A stretch of 64,000 nt of DNA from Rotaria sordida (GCA_905250125.1 CAJNOL010000549.1:1-64000); one strand, 5' to 3'; positions 1 through 13,196 are shown, counted from the first letter of the stretch. The notes: generated by a model from the letters alone, not told the origin. A program made the numbers and translations.

Positions 1-602
1 TACTACGAGAAATAATTAACATATCTCCATTTCGGTTTATGCAAAGTTTTTTTTTTCCTCATATGATTAATGTAAACAAATACAACTATTATTGGCCTCA
101 TTAAAGAAATTTTACATTTCGAATTTTCAAGCGTGAAGTTAGCGATTTAGTACCTAAAACAGAACTCGTTGGGTTCAAAATTTTCAGATCGAAACCAACC
201 GGACGATCTCTAGTCTGAAAGGCTTCAATTGTGTATTTTAATTATTGAACATGAATTTCAACATTTAAACTAGCTGCCATTGGCGCCAAAATATAATTCA
301 TGTGATCATTTTTTTTTAATAACTTTTGATAGAGATCTACCATTTTCACTGTTGGAAAAAGAAGAATATTTTTCATAGAAATAGGCAATTTCTCAAGAGC
401 CATAACGAGAAAATGATGGAATTTGTGAGATGTTCTTTTTCTATTCTCTCAGGTAGCAACGGAATATTATTTTGAAGCAATACAAATGAAAAAAAAATTT
501 CTACCATCAATGAAGAAAGATCAACCCATTTGAATGAACCGATTTCGAGATATTTCAATTAATTATCATAGGGTTACTTATGACCCATTCTAAATATATA
601 TA

Positions 603-1608
603 TATACAACTGTGGGCAAAAGTATTCCCCCTTTTTTTTAAAATTCTCAATATTTGCTTTCTTTTTATTATCGAACTAATGTATAACATTACATGCTCTG
701 GGTCTTAAAATGTTAAATAAAGTTATTTCAAAGTACATTGGGTATGAATCAAAAATCGTACGGCATTGGCTTACCAGATAGTAAAAAGATTGTTTATACG
801 GCCAAATGTGAGCTGAATGTTACATTAAACGATATTTCAGAAACTCTGAAAGAAGCCGATATGAATGTACATCCAAGTACTGTTAGACATTGATTACGTA
901 AAAGCGAAGGCAGTTACGGTCTACCTGTAAAAAAAGTCCTTACTTACAGACAATTATCTTGAGTGACAACTTATCTAGACTCGACAGCACCAAAACTTCA
1001 ATTAAGACAATGTAATTTTTACCGATGAGCGGAAGAAAAGTTTGGCAATTTTCAGATGTCACAAAAATTGTTCTTACAGTTAAATATCCTCTCAAGTTCT
1101 ACAATTGAGAATGTATTTCAAAACAAGATTTTGAACAATTAATTATTTTCAAACATAATTTGACAGGAGATTTTGTGTGCAATAGTCTTAAGATCCAACT
1201 AACTGGATCTTTCAAGAGGATACTGATTCTAAATACAGATCTCGTCTGGCAATTACCAATCGAATTCAGGTTGTGTCTCGACCCTATTCATCACCAAATC
1301 AAAATTCAAATTGAAAACGTTTGGTAGATGATAAAAGATATCATCAGTAAAAAAAATTCAAACAATTCAAGAGTTCAAACAAGAAATAAGAAAGACATGG
1401 AAAGCACTCTCAATTAACCCTGAATGTCAAATTGATCGATAGTATGGGAAGACGAGTGCAATGCTTGATTGAAGTCAATGATGACTATACATCATATTAC
1501 AATAAAATGCTTTTGTTATACTTTAGTTCAATAATAAAAAGGAAGCAATTATTGAAAATAAAGAAATGAGATGGAGTAAAAATACTTTTGCCGAGAGATG
1601 TATATAAA
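603..1608 (+). mobile_element. Relic Tc1-like (IS630/Tc1/mariner) transposon
   Basis: The ends are imperfect inverted repeats sharing the core GGCAAAAGTATT: left about 603-640, right about 1571-1608. Between them lies a decayed transposase on the + strand. The N-terminal part starts at the ATG at 744 and gives a helix-turn-helix-like stretch ending HPSTVRH. Later pieces in shifting frames are recognisable: VIFTDE-like at about 1012-1030, WIFQEDTDSKYRSRLA at 1204-1251 (the WIFQQDNDPKHTS catalytic-Asp motif), a degraded SPxxNPIE region near 1290-1310, and LIDSMGRRVQCLIEVNDDYT at about 1433-1494 (typical C-terminus). In-frame stops and frameshifts make it inactive. It probably lies in the long third intron of the HIP1-like gene. 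Confidence 0.85.
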
Positions 1609-2100
1609 TCGCTGTTGAAATTAACTTACCCAATATTTACTTAATTGATCAAAATAACTTGTTAATAGAATGGAATCGCGAATGACCTAAATGACGTTCA
1701 AAGATTAGTAAAACCTAATTGGAACGGAAATATTGTAACTGATTCATTGTTTAGTTTCTACGACTTGAAGTCTCAATAGAAAAATACAATTTATTTCCCA
1801 TGTTGCACGTTTGTTCATAGTATTATCAATTCATACAAAATATAGAAATCCAAAAGAAATTTGTGCGTAAGCATTCAAAAAAGATTTTTTTTATTGTGAT
1901 TTCAATCAGTTTAGTTTTTTGTCTTAAAAGTTTTTAATATAAGCTATAGGCAGTAAAAACAATGGAACTTGTAGTATAATATTTCAATTTATAAAATACA
2001 TCTGTTTTTATTAATTAATTGCAAGCGATGATTCTTAAGGTCTTCGAGGACATTTTTGTTATTTTCTTCTATGTTTTAGTTACTGGAAAACGTGTATTTA

Positions 2101-2360
2101 TAAAAAGCTGTTAGCGCAATTTCTGCAGGATTACAATGTGACATGCGCTGTCACTACTGTTACTAATCAAAGGAAGATTGTTTTATTCTACACATCCTGA
2201 GACACATTTCTTCTCCGTTCTTTTACTTAATCCTCCAGAAACGCAATTAGAAAGTAGCGAGTATGTTGTAACGAGCTATTGTCGATATACGGTCTGTGGA
2301 AGAAGGGCGAATGAGTTCAAATTTCTATCCTACATACTTCAACACTCCTTTCACAAAAAA
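2101..2360. repeat. Dispersed repeat, copy 1 (partner at 57.76-57.96 kb)
   Basis: This segment shares blocks with 57764-57955 in the same orientation. They include AAAAAGCTGTTAGCGCAATT followed by a diverged GGATTA..CATGTGA stretch, an intermediate CTAGAAAC/CCAGAAAC block, and a final AAATTTCTATCC..AYTTCAACA block. The spacing differs through indels. It carries a 67-codon open frame with no family I recognise. It may be a fragment of an LTR or other element; the sequence does not say which. Confidence 0.6.
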
Positions 2361-2583
2361 CCAGTTGTTTTAGAGTACTGAAGTCTACTCTTAACCAATT
2401 AAGATCATTCATTTATCTTAATCAATGCTTCAATTATATAGTCAAACGAATATGTGTTACAACTCATTTATATATTCGTTAGATTTATGAAATATCTATA
2501 ATGTTTGAAACAAACACTATAGAAGATACCTTTCAAACCTTTATAATATCGTGCTACATTTTTCAATACATTAAATTAATAAC

Positions 2584-3021
2584 CTACATTTTGATGTCCA
2601 TCTCTTAAAAGTCGATGAATAATATAACAAAACTTCCAAGTAATAATCGGATGTGATTCAATATTAATTCTAGTCATCATTGTCCAAAATAGACGAGAAC
2701 CTTCTAATCGAAATGTACCAAGAATAAGATCTAAAATTCAACGATATTTTCCTAAAAAAACACATTTATCTTCGATTTCTTACTTCTAACATGTTTTTCT
2801 TTCGGTGATACTTCAACATTATTAATTGATTTTGTTGCACTTTGCCACTAGATAGAAAAAGAATCTAATTAATATTAATTTTCAAAGGAATATTTCATAC
2901 ATACTTGATTCCATTCGAATTTATCTCGATCATTATGATCGACTATTTTTCGTCGTACAGGAATATTTGTTATTAATTGATTTAAATAAATTGTATTCGA
3001 ACGATTTTTATTAACACTCAT
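2584..3021 (-). CDS. HIP1/HIP1R/Sla2-type ANTH-domain adaptor, first three exons (partial)
   Basis: Three minus-strand exons join in frame: 2905-3021 (ATG at 3021), 2784-2847 and 2584-2730, all with GT..AG borders. The protein begins MSVNKNRSNTIYLNQ, then WQSATKSINNVEVSPKEKHVR, NLILGTFRLEGSRLFW and ITWKFCYIIHRLLRDGHQNV. This matches the start of the ANTH domain of HIP1/HIP1R/Sla2 (KEKHAR..ILGTHHEKG..FWS..CWKFCHVFHKLLRDGHPNV). Family members bind PtdInsP2, clathrin and actin during endocytosis. About 110 residues are visible against roughly 1,000 for the family. The next exon (KDSxRY..) is not found between 2583 and 1, so the gene either continues off the left edge through an intron of at least 2.5 kb holding transposon debris, or is truncated here. 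Confidence 0.8.
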
Positions 3022-4950
3022 CTTTATTAAAATATAAGAAAAATTAATAGGAATAAATTTCAATGTCAACGATTAGTAGCAACTTGTTTCTATCTATTAA
3101 AAATAGAAAAAAAAAACAAAACACGAAAAGATTTCTTTTTCTTATACTCGATCAATCATGCATTCAACTAAAACTTTTCAAACAAAAAATAAAAGTAACA
3201 AATGTTCTTTTCTTTTTCTTCTTTCTTTCATATTGAAGAATTTTATGTTTCTACATATAAGAAGAATCGTATGATCGACTACACACAAAAAAAAAACATG
3301 AATCAAAGTTTTTTGAAAAACACGTTCAGTAGTAAACAAATGGATAGAGAAAGGAATTGAACATGTTGCCAAACTCTGTAGAGGTCGGGTATTGTCGAGT
3401 AGGAGTTTCCTTTTCTTAAAAAGAAATAGTAAATTTTATTACTTTCAAAGTCTCTAAAGTTTTTCATGGGTTTTCTGGAAGATTCTCTGCTTTTCATAGT
3501 ATGTATTTTTTTTATTCAAATCAAAGAACACTATTCTACGTTGATGAAAATGAAAATGTAGAAAGACATAAAAACACAATCATGAACTTAGAACCATATG
3601 TGTCACCATCATGTAATCCAAAGTACCTCAATTGCTTTAGGTGATATCAATGATACATATACAGATGAAAGATATTTCCCATAAGAAATAGTTCGATCAA
3701 GTATAGTTATATTGCTTGTTTTAGTCAAAACATTATTATTGTTCTGTTTTGGAATATCAAGAAAATATCATGCAACTTCAGAAATATTATAATAAGCTAT
3801 TTATATCTTGACTTTTCGTTTTCAATTTCTCTATATAATGATCGATTCGATAGAAGAGTGTAAGCTTTATAAATCGATTAGTATTAATTGTTTGGTATAA
3901 CATAAACTGATGTATGAAATATACTTCGTTCTTTAATATCTCACTTATTATGATACAATTTATAGAAAAAGCAATAAATTACAGACATCAAAAGACATTT
4001 CAAGGATCATTTACTAGCAAAATTTGGTGGAGTTATTCATTCATAATATTATTTTTTTTTATTACTGTCTCTCAGTGTCTGCACAGATACATAATTTATA
4101 AATTGATACAAGTTGAAGAATATTTAAACTTGATTGTAAATTTCTTCTTTGCTAGATTACACTCAAAAACCTATTTCAACGTCTATATCAATTCAAAATA
4201 AATCAAGAAACCAAAAAAAAAAATCGAACAAAATCCGGTATATATTAAAGAGAAAATAGTTTATGTTTTTTTTTTCTGAAATTCATGAGTTACTTATAAT
4301 AGATAAAAATTCATTATATTCAATAGTCATTCCAATGAAGAAGCTACCATGAAACACGAACATCATGTCAGATCAATCTATCTATATTTATGATGCTTTA
4401 TATTGGGGCAAGATTTTCTTAATAATTATTTTTGACAGCTGCTCTTTCAAATCTATTATTAAGTGAAAATGTTTACCCGATATATTTCATCAAAGAATAC
4501 TTAACTAAAAAGAGGATACTGATTCTTAACATATCGATACAAAATTTAAAATTATACAAATCTATTTTTTGTTCTTCGTAATACAAGCTTTCATAGAATT
4601 ATATTCATGAATTATTTGAGAAAAAAACATTTTCATAAAGAAAATTTTTAATCAATTTGTCTGCTTAAATTAACATCATATCATTAGCCTAAACATGATT
4701 TTGTTTTTTTTGCTTTGCTTTGCTTTGATTCTTTTTCAATGATATTCTCAAGGGGATCTATGAACTTCTAATATCATTTCAGTAGTAATACAAAAATATT
4801 TAAATTTTTTTTTTTAATTAAATGATAATAGAGAAATTTGAATGAAATAAACAATAACATATAAATCTGACATTTGAAAAAAAAACAAAAGAAAGAATTC
4901 TAATGTATAGAAAGATTTTTTTTTAACACAATAAAAACATATAATTAGTA
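3022..4950. other. Intergenic, no gene recognised
   Basis: This is AT-rich sequence between the HIP1-like start and the end of the 5-HT2-like receptor gene. A 95-codon open frame at 3914-4201 (+) has no homology I recognise and simple hydrophobic composition. I do not call it a gene. Confidence 0.6.
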
Positions 4951-7900
4951 TTAACATTGATCGATTTGTCCTTTCTTAAGTGATGAAAATTTTCGTCCAG
5001 TTGACCTAACCATTGAATGACATGATGGACGATGTGAATGAATTACTTTTCGACATGTTAACGTATTAACAAAAGCTCGACGAAAAGCTCGACTAAATAT
5101 AGTATATATAATTGGATTTGCACATGATGAACAATAACCAAGCCATGTTGTAATTGATATTAAAATTGGATGAATATTCGTTGTAAAACATGAAAGAAGA
5201 TTAATAACAAAAAATGGTGTCCATAATATAACAAATATTGAAAAAATAATAAGTAATACACGCATGGCTTTACGTTCATTACCTATAGAACTTTTAGCTA
5301 AATCTTTAAATCTTTGACGTCTTTTATGTGTAGTAGATGATACTGAACCATTGGTTCCTGCCATTGCTGATTGTATAGGAATTGAATGTTGAGTAAGACT
5401 TGATGTACATGATGATGTATCTTCAGTATCTAATGAAACCATTTGAAAACTAGTTTGTGACATTCCATCAATAAGACGTGGTGGACGTTGACGTTTTATA
5501 CCTTGTAAAGATGATGAACCAATTGATGATGTTGTACTTGGTCGATTATTTCGAAGAAGACGAGCTTTTAACATTGATGATGCTATTGAACCAATACTAT
5601 TACGTTGAAGAGAAGCAAAATTTTGAGCTGATGAAACATGATCATCAACAAGTAAAAGTTGTTGAGGACGTGATAGAAAATTTGGTGCTGTTGTTTGTCC
5701 ATATAATTGTTCAATACCGGTATCATATCGTTTAAGATTAGTAAATTCTGGATAATATTGATTTTTTATTAACATTGGTGTATTTTCTGTAATATGAATA
5801 GCTGATGTACAACGTATTGGTATTGTTGAATTATGATCAATATTAAGAGCTGTTGATGATGTTGTAACTGTAATCCAATCTTTAATGCGTTGACATGTTT
5901 TATCAAATGTTAATGATGGTGTTGATTGTTGAAGATTATCTATTGAAGTTGTTGAAATACTATCATGTGTAACAAGAACATTTGGAATTGGTAAATTTAT
6001 CATTGTTGTTGTTGTTGTTGTTGTTTTATCATCATTTGAATCAAATATTGGTAAACGAATATCAGCACTATGTCTTAAAGAAAAAAACAGAAACCAATCG
6101 AAATTATGAAAATTTCAATTAATTTACGATCGTTGACGTTTTTTTGGAGCAACTGTAAGTAATGATGTTTGAATAATAATTGGTTGATTAACACTTGTTT
6201 CTGCAAGTAATTGATCTATTGTTGGTGTATCATATTCATCGAAACCTATTGTTCGTGGAACAGAAAGTGAAGGACGTTTACTTATTGATCTATTATTATT
6301 ATTATTATTATTATTATTTTCATTATTATTCATTGATGCTGATAATTGAGCACTTAAATTAGCTAATTCTTCACTTATTTTTGCTGAATCTCGACGAATT
6401 TGTAAAAGTGTATGAATAGATGAACTTCGTCGTTGATTATTATGAATATGTTCAACATCAAGTAATGGTGTACAAGAATGAGAACGTTTTGTATGTATCT
6501 GTATATTATTTGAACAATTTGGATTTAAATGTTGATCTGATGATTGTTCAGCTTAAACAAAAAAGAGAAAGAATTCATATGTAATTATAATGATAATAGA
6601 ATATGATTTTTTTTTCTCTCTTACTGGATTTTTCTGGTAATAATTCTAATTTTTTGTCTCTCTGTTCTTGCCAATTAATGGATGGTGATGGTGATGATGA
6701 TGATGCTTTTAAAGATTCATTTAAACGTTGACTTGATGTAAATCGAGGTTTTTGTGAATTGACATGTGTACGTAATGATGATGCACGTCTTCGTTCATGA
6801 TTTACAGGCATTTTCTTATTTAATGGTTGAATTTCTTGTTCAGATATAATTGATGGTTGTTGTTGTTGTTGTTGTTTTTCAGTTGATGATATTTCAACAT
6901 TATTAACAGCTCGTTTCCATCGAACAGCCATCGCAGCAATATTCATAACAGCATGAATTTTTTTTCGACCTTTATAACGTTTTTTTTTTGTTGTATGTGC
7001 TTGTCGTAATGCAGACATTGTTAGTGCATATGTTACAATCATAATAATTAATGGTATAAAAAAAGCAACAAATGTACCATACAGTTTAAATATGCGATTC
7101 GATGGAAAACATCCACGACTTTTTTCATCAAATACATTTGATGAATCAACAAGACTAAGAATAAATAATGGTAAACATATGGCAAACGATATTAACCATA
7201 TTGTTATGATTTTATATGCCATTAAACTTCGACGTTTATGTCGTCCATATTTTAATGGATATCTTAATGTAAGATAACGATCAAGTGACATAACACTAAG
7301 ATAAAAATAAAATTCAAAAAAAAAATATATTTAAATAATCAATTAAAAAAAAAATCTTCATATTTACCTCATATGCCAAATTGATGATGTACAACAACAA
7401 ACATCAAATGTCGACCAAACATTACAAGCTAATGCATCAAATGGAAAATGTCCAATAAATTCAATAGTAACAGCTAATGGCATAACAAGACATGCAACAA
7501 GACAATCAGTAAATGCAAGTGATGTTAAAAAATAATTCGTTGTATTTTGTAAACTTCTATCACGTATAACAGCAATGCAAACAAGACTATTACCACCAAC
7601 AGTGAATATAATAACTAAGAAAAAAAAAAATTTTTTTAAATTAAAAGTAGAATTTAATTATCAAAATTAATCCCAATAGATCATTAAAATTCCTCTATCA
7701 TGAAAAGGATAAATCAGATTTTGTTATATTTTTTTTTTCGCAGTAAACATAAATATGGAAAATAATTTTTTTTGGTTTCAAAAGTTTTCATATATTAAAG
7801 TGTAGGTGTGCATATAATAGACAAAGTCTTTAATCAGGATCTTCTAAAGCAATGCATCATATTACTAATCTTGAAAACTTATTTCTTTTTTTGTTCATTC

Positions 7901-8481
7901 TATTCATAGATAGTAAAGAATACTTATGCTTCATTTTCTTTCTCTGATCTATAATGAAGTTCATAAATTTTCTAAATATTATTTCCTAATGTAAATTTTT
8001 CAAGAAAAAAAACTTTCTTTTTATTAGATATTCAAAATAAACTTTTCATCTTATTTAATCTATAAATAGAAATTTTTATTTCAATAACAAAGGCGATCTT
8101 TTTTTTGTTCATCCTCAAGATATTTGCATGTGACATTTTCTTTATCATTTGATTTCTAGATTTCTTTTGATATTCAGAATCGTTAATTATTTTTATATAT
8201 TATGACATTCTTATAGAATCTAAAAATACTTAACTTAATCTCCATAAATCACTGAACTCTGATTTTTTTCAACGAAAAAAAACAACAAAAACGAAGTACT
8301 CAACCTATTCAAAACAATTCTATTACTTACTACTAATCAATGATAAACTAATCCACACAGGTTTAAATTCTTGTGATAAATCTGAATAATTATAATAATC
8401 ATGAGTAAATTGTATTAAATATTTTGTTTTATTATTATTATTAATATCAGATGAAATCCAATGATTTGTAGTAATTACCAT
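4951..8481 (-). CDS. Biogenic-amine class A GPCR, 5-HT2-like, with very long third intracellular loop
   Basis: Five exons join in frame: 8331-8481 (ATG 8481), 7368-7614, 6625-7295, 6128-6551 and 4951-6073, giving 871 residues. Class A landmarks are present: N59 (TM1), D87 in SLAFTDC (TM2), C114, the amine-binding D121 in STFDVCCCTSSI (TM3), and DRY 138-140 in MSLDRYLTLRYPLKYGR, a phrase typical of invertebrate 5-HT2 receptors. TM4 is about 162-181 and TM5 about 205-227. TM6 is about 769-791 with LWTPFF in place of CWxPFF, and NPIIY is at 817-821 followed by TIFSRAFRRAF. The third intracellular loop runs about 235-765, far longer than usual, and is Ser/Gln/Asn-rich. It should couple serotonin or a related amine to G proteins at the plasma membrane. 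A pyrimidine-rich CTTCTAG lies 12 nt upstream of the ATG. The subtype is inferred. Confidence 0.88.
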
Positions 8482-11215
8482 AGTTATTTTTTTCTAGAAG
8501 CAAAAAAAAAACCAACACCAAAGAAAACCTATGAATAGATACAATTATAAAGTAGAATTATTTCGAAAAAACAAAAAGTATATTATTAGAAAATTTCTTT
8601 AAATGTCATAATGTTCATGTTAACATTAACCCACATTCCAAAGAAAGAATTCGAATAGAAATTTTTATTCTTATTTTTTGTTTTCTCATGTTCCAAAACA
8701 ATTGTTATTTACACTCTTAGTTTTAGTTATATTTTTTTTCCGATGATTAACTATTGCATGCGTACTAAGAATTTCCTAATCGTCGTTTATACTTCGTTGG
8801 TTAGATAGAAAAAAAAAAGATACTTGATAACGTGTCGTTGCCCAATATATCACATCATTGATCGTGCCGCCTAGCCAGTGTCAAGGACATTTGCCTTTGG
8901 CAACACATATATCGAAAGATTGGCAAACCATTTTCTATCTACTCTCTTTCGTTCCAACACAAAAACAAGAGACACAGATAGAAAAAGAGCACAATGAATG
9001 AATCCTTTTCTTCCAACACAGAAAGAAAAAAAAGAGCATAACTTGAAAAATGAGATTTCATTAATAGCACTTGCTAACCAAACGAGAATATTAGCGTGCA
9101 CATATAGACACTTGCGAGCTAATCTTATTTCTATTTCTATCATCGAGAATCGAACGAAGAAAGATGATACTCAGAATAAGAAAAAAAAGGCAAAATATGG
9201 ATATATATTCCCATACTCAATTTTCTCGGCCATCTTGCGCAACCGTTCAGCCGTGACATACTCAATAATTTAGCATTCGATCGTACAATAGAATAACGAA
9301 AAAACAGCTGATTAATTCATTTATCGAGATGTGTTTCCTTTCCGAAAAATTCATTTGTATGCCACATCATTGTTAATTATGTATTCAATATTGCCTAAGG
9401 ACAACAAAAAGACGCCAAAATAAAAAAAAAGAAATCAATAATATTTATACAATTTTCAGCAGACATATTCCATTTGATAAATAATATGCAAATTTTTATC
9501 GAGAATCATACACGTTAACTTTATAACTATTGTGCAAAATCAAACTCTTGAAACTCTTCAATAATTAAAATTGCGAGTTAAAATATGATCGATGTGTTGA
9601 TAGGTATATATATATATATATGTAGAGAGGGAGAGAGAGAAAGAAAGAACGATAAAATATATTAGTTGTATTTCTATTGTTTCTTTGCATCAGCTAATCC
9701 CTGAAGATACAGTAAATTTATTGACAAAAGCAAAAATGAATAGCATCGCTTAAACAAAAAAACAACTGACTATCGGGCTTCCTCGTTTCCCTGATCTACT
9801 ATTCCTAATGATATACTATGTTCATTATAGAACTATATCGATAGGTATATATATATATATAAAATATATAAGATAGGCGCAAGATATAAATCTAAGAAGG
9901 ATTGTGTGACAATTAAAGAGAAAGAAAAAAATCATGATGATTGTCGTGACTAATAATGAACACCCTGTTTCATCTGAGTATACTTTGAATTGACAATATA
10001 CTATTGCCATATTCAATGACAGTTCATGAAAATGATGGAAATAGAAAGCCAAGAAAAAAAACAAAAGAAAATAAATAAATAAGAAAGATCGAGTACTAAA
10101 ATCAGTTTGTATAAATAATATCTGTTAGAATAAAGAAGAAGCATTCTAAATGACATTGATAGTAATCATATGAATACAACCTGAAATATTTCTATAAAAA
10201 AATACTTAATATTTATTATTAATCTATTCTTAATCGAGCAGATAATGAAAAAAATATGTAAGTTTTTCTCATTTATATTCAAAATATTCAATCGAACAAA
10301 AAAAAAAAAAAAAAAGAAAGAAAATCATTATTATAGAAGCATCAAATTATCATTGATATCTAGCGGCTAATATAAGAAAATGAGAAAAGAAGGGTCTAAA
10401 AACTCATCAATATCAATAGAAAAGAAAAAGCATAATAGACATGCTACATTACCCATAGAAAACCGAGTTATTCTAATAGTATGAGATGCTCAAATGCACA
10501 TGTGAAGGTGAATGAGCAAGAAAAACGACATTAGAAAAAAAATATAGCATTTGTGTCAGTTGCTTTCTCTTTTTTCTCATCTGACTGTTGTTGATCCTCA
10601 AATGCTAAGCATACTCTCTCGCATAACAGGTACACCTACGCGTCAAATTTCTATTTCCTTTCTCTAATGAAGTAGGCATATAAATAAATATATATATATA
10701 TATTCCTAACTGACAATAATGTTCTATTTTACTACTCTGTTATTTTTTATATGGATTCTTATTTGATGATTACATACACTATTCATTAAGAATTGTTTGA
10801 TGCCTTTTTTGTTTCTTTTTTCTTCTTCATATTTCACACGACTATTGTATGACATGTACAATATAATTACTTGTATAGTATTCATACATATATATATATA
10901 TATATATATATCATAGTTTCAAGTTCATATACTATCTACAAAAAAAAAAAAAGAAGGCAATAATTAACTTTGTAATTTTGTGAAGCATAAAAAAAGAAGA
11001 AAGATATAATCTGTTATTTACGGAATAGAAAAAGTTCATGCTTTTGAACTTTATGATGATTAGTAGACCCGTTCTTTATTATCTTACATGTAATAATATG
11101 CAAGTTTAAATATAAATAATTCTAAAAAAATATTCTTTTTCTTTGTTTTGTTGAGATAGAAAAAAAAACATCAGTTTCTTCCTGAGTAATTATTGTCATT
11201 AGGAGAAAATCAAGT
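8482..11215. other. Intergenic, AT-rich with microsatellites
   Basis: No gene is recognised. Simple repeats include (TA)n at about 9607-9622, followed by a GA-rich run to 9650, and short (AT)n tracts near 9847, 10690 and 10885-10912. Two overlapping open frames near 8871-9273 lie on opposite strands with no recognisable motifs and are probably chance. Confidence 0.6.
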
Positions 11216-12333
11216 TCAACAAGTACGCATAAGAGGACCAACAAGTGTTCGTCCAGTACAATTTATAATTGATCTACAAGGTGGTTCAACTGGTTCACAA
11301 GTTCGACAATAATCTGGTAATACATTAGGTATTGGTTGTGATGCTATAGCTCGAGTAACACATGGTTGTGGAAGTGTACTCACAGTGATACTTCGTGCTA
11401 AAAGAGGTCCAAGGGGCCTTGATAACTGTGAATTACAATATTGTGAAAGTAAAGACGGCACTACTTGGTTATGCGGTGCCGAATATGGATATGGAGCAGG
11501 AGGAAAACCATCATGATTAAATGGTGCAGGTAATCTCATTCCATGTGGTAAATTCATCGGAGGTAATCCCATTCCATGCGGTAAATTCATCGGAGGTAAT
11601 CCCATTCCATATGGTAAACCTCTCGGAGGTGGTCCGACTAGCATATTAGGCTGTCCAAGTACCTGCCAACCACTCTTCACTCCTGTATCAGAATCTGTGA
11701 ATATATTACCATAACCATAACGTTGATAAAGGAAAGCAGCAGCTAGAAAGAGAAGCATTGCAAGAAATTCAAGAACAATAGTTGGTACCATAAGCCAAAA
11801 TCCATAACGTTTATTATATGTTACATCACCTCGTGCTCTAGATAAATTATTCGAGTCTTGACCAAATATTGGTAAACCAATAACAAGAAAAACAAATGAA
11901 ATAAGTGCGATCAATGAAGCTACATAACCAAGAAGAGGTAAAATTGTAGCAAGTATTGCAACTACGAGACCCAATGAAAGAAGTATCATTCCAACGGTTA
12001 TAAGACCTTCAGAAGTAGAAATAAAAGTTGGACGAGTTCCATTAAATAATTGAGTTTCAGCTCTATACCAACGATTGCAAACTGTACCATATGTTACAGT
12101 TTGTTCTTGACAATAAGCCCATAGACCATAATATTCTACAACAGAACCAGTATAAAGTTGAAAACTCTGCCAATCAGGTACACCAAAACCGATCCATCCT
12201 AAGAAAAGAAAAATAATTTTTTGTTTTATAGTTTTTTTTTTCTTTCTTTTTAATTCATACCAAGAATAAAAGCAACTAATAATAGAATAATTCCAGTAAT
12301 CAAGCAAATTTTCCAAATTTGAGCATGATCCAT
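11216..12333 (-). CDS. Claudin/PMP22-like four-transmembrane protein with repeat-containing Pro/Met-rich tail
   Basis: Two exons, 12261-12333 (ATG 12333) and 11216-12198, encode 351 residues. TM1 (about 8-24, ICLITGIILLLVAFILG) leads into an extracellular loop with the claudin-superfamily signature: W51 in YYGLWAYC, C54 and C65 (TVCNRW). Three further membrane segments follow, near residues 98-115, 122-145 and 168-190 (SEGLITVGMILLSL, GYVASLIALISFVFL, MVPTIVLEFLAMLLFLAAAF). Such proteins act in cell junctions or as membrane scaffolds. The cytoplasmic tail carries a tandem repeat of the unit LPxGMGLPPMN (three copies, the last diverged). It may be a Clc-like or other invertebrate claudin relative; the exact subfamily is not resolved. 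The start is fixed by the spliced TM1 exon; reading through the intron gives a different, non-membrane N-terminus. Confidence 0.8.
11535..11630 (-). repeat. 30-bp coding tandem repeat in claudin-like tail
   Basis: About three near-identical 30-bp units each encode roughly ten residues of the form LPxGMGLPPMN, and the last unit is diverged. The near identity of the two central copies at DNA level suggests recent duplication by slippage or unequal exchange. Confidence 0.75.
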
Positions 12334-12940
12334 TCGTTATTATAACGTATTTAATAATGTTAAAAATAACAGAATTTGATATTGTATTGTTTTATGGAAG
12401 GTTTTTTTTTGTCTGTTGGAAGTAATACAAAAAAAGTACGGTATGGTGTTAGAATGAATGATATTGTATGGTAAAAAAAACATACCTTGAACAAGACATC
12501 ATAGACAACTTGTTTTTTAATTACTCATGCATAGCATTCAATATATCTTAAATAAAGACAAAATAAAATATCAAAAAATCTTAGTATTTTCAAAAAAAAA
12601 AAAAAGTGTAAAATGGACGAGACGATAATAATTGATTATTTTGATATCTGATCATAGATATTAACTTGAAGATAAATAATATTTTGAATTACTAGTATTA
12701 TTGTATAGAAAATAACCCTAAAAAAAAACCAATTCTATTCTTTGCATTATATATTGATAACCTTGTATAATAGAACACATTTACTCTATCGCTAATTCAT
12801 CGGTTACCTGTAGAATCAAAAAAAAAACGAAAAAAAGATAAGTTAAATTATTGATAAATATTTAAAAAAATATTATTAATATCAATTTCGATTTAATTTA
12901 GAAAAAAAAATTGTTTTCTTGCTACTTCATTTTTTTTTAT

Positions 12941-13196
12941 TTTTATTTAGGAACATTTCGTTAACGATATTAACTTCATCAGACTCGTTTATAATATAAG
13001 ATACACATGACGGAAAAAAAGATAGTATGTGTACATTTTCTTGTACATACATTCTCTCTCACGTTCTATTAACAAGTGGAACAAACAAGACGATGACACT
13101 GAACGATAGAATCTATGCATAAATATGTATACATTAATTTTTTTCTAGTATAAACTAGTCTGATGAAGTCAATATCCTTGATAAAATATCATTAAA
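12941..13196. repeat. Foldback/MITE-like inverted repeat
   Basis: The left arm (about 12941-12995) and right arm (about 13144-13196) are inverted copies. The best core is GACTTCATCAGAC / AACTTCATCAGAC followed by (T/A)(C/A)GTTTATA, and similarity extends into the flanking TTTATTTA tracts. No coding capacity lies between the arms. The layout fits a non-autonomous foldback or MITE insertion. Confidence 0.65.

Noticed and set aside
1684-1780. NDLNDVQRL-like reading resembling the transposase PDLNPIE motif
   Set aside because: It lies outside the right inverted repeat of the Tc1 relic, which already has its own C-terminal end at about 1494. Probably chance.
3914-4201. 95-codon open frame on the + strand
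   Set aside because: AT-driven hydrophobic composition, no family resemblance, no supporting exons.
8871-9273. Overlapping open frames on opposite strands upstream of the 5-HT2-like gene
   Set aside because: No motifs, no plausible splice extension and low-complexity composition.
12199-12316. Longer N-terminus of the claudin-like protein read through the intron
   Set aside because: The stretch contains a clean GT..AG intron; splicing gives a proper TM1 and the ATG at 12333.
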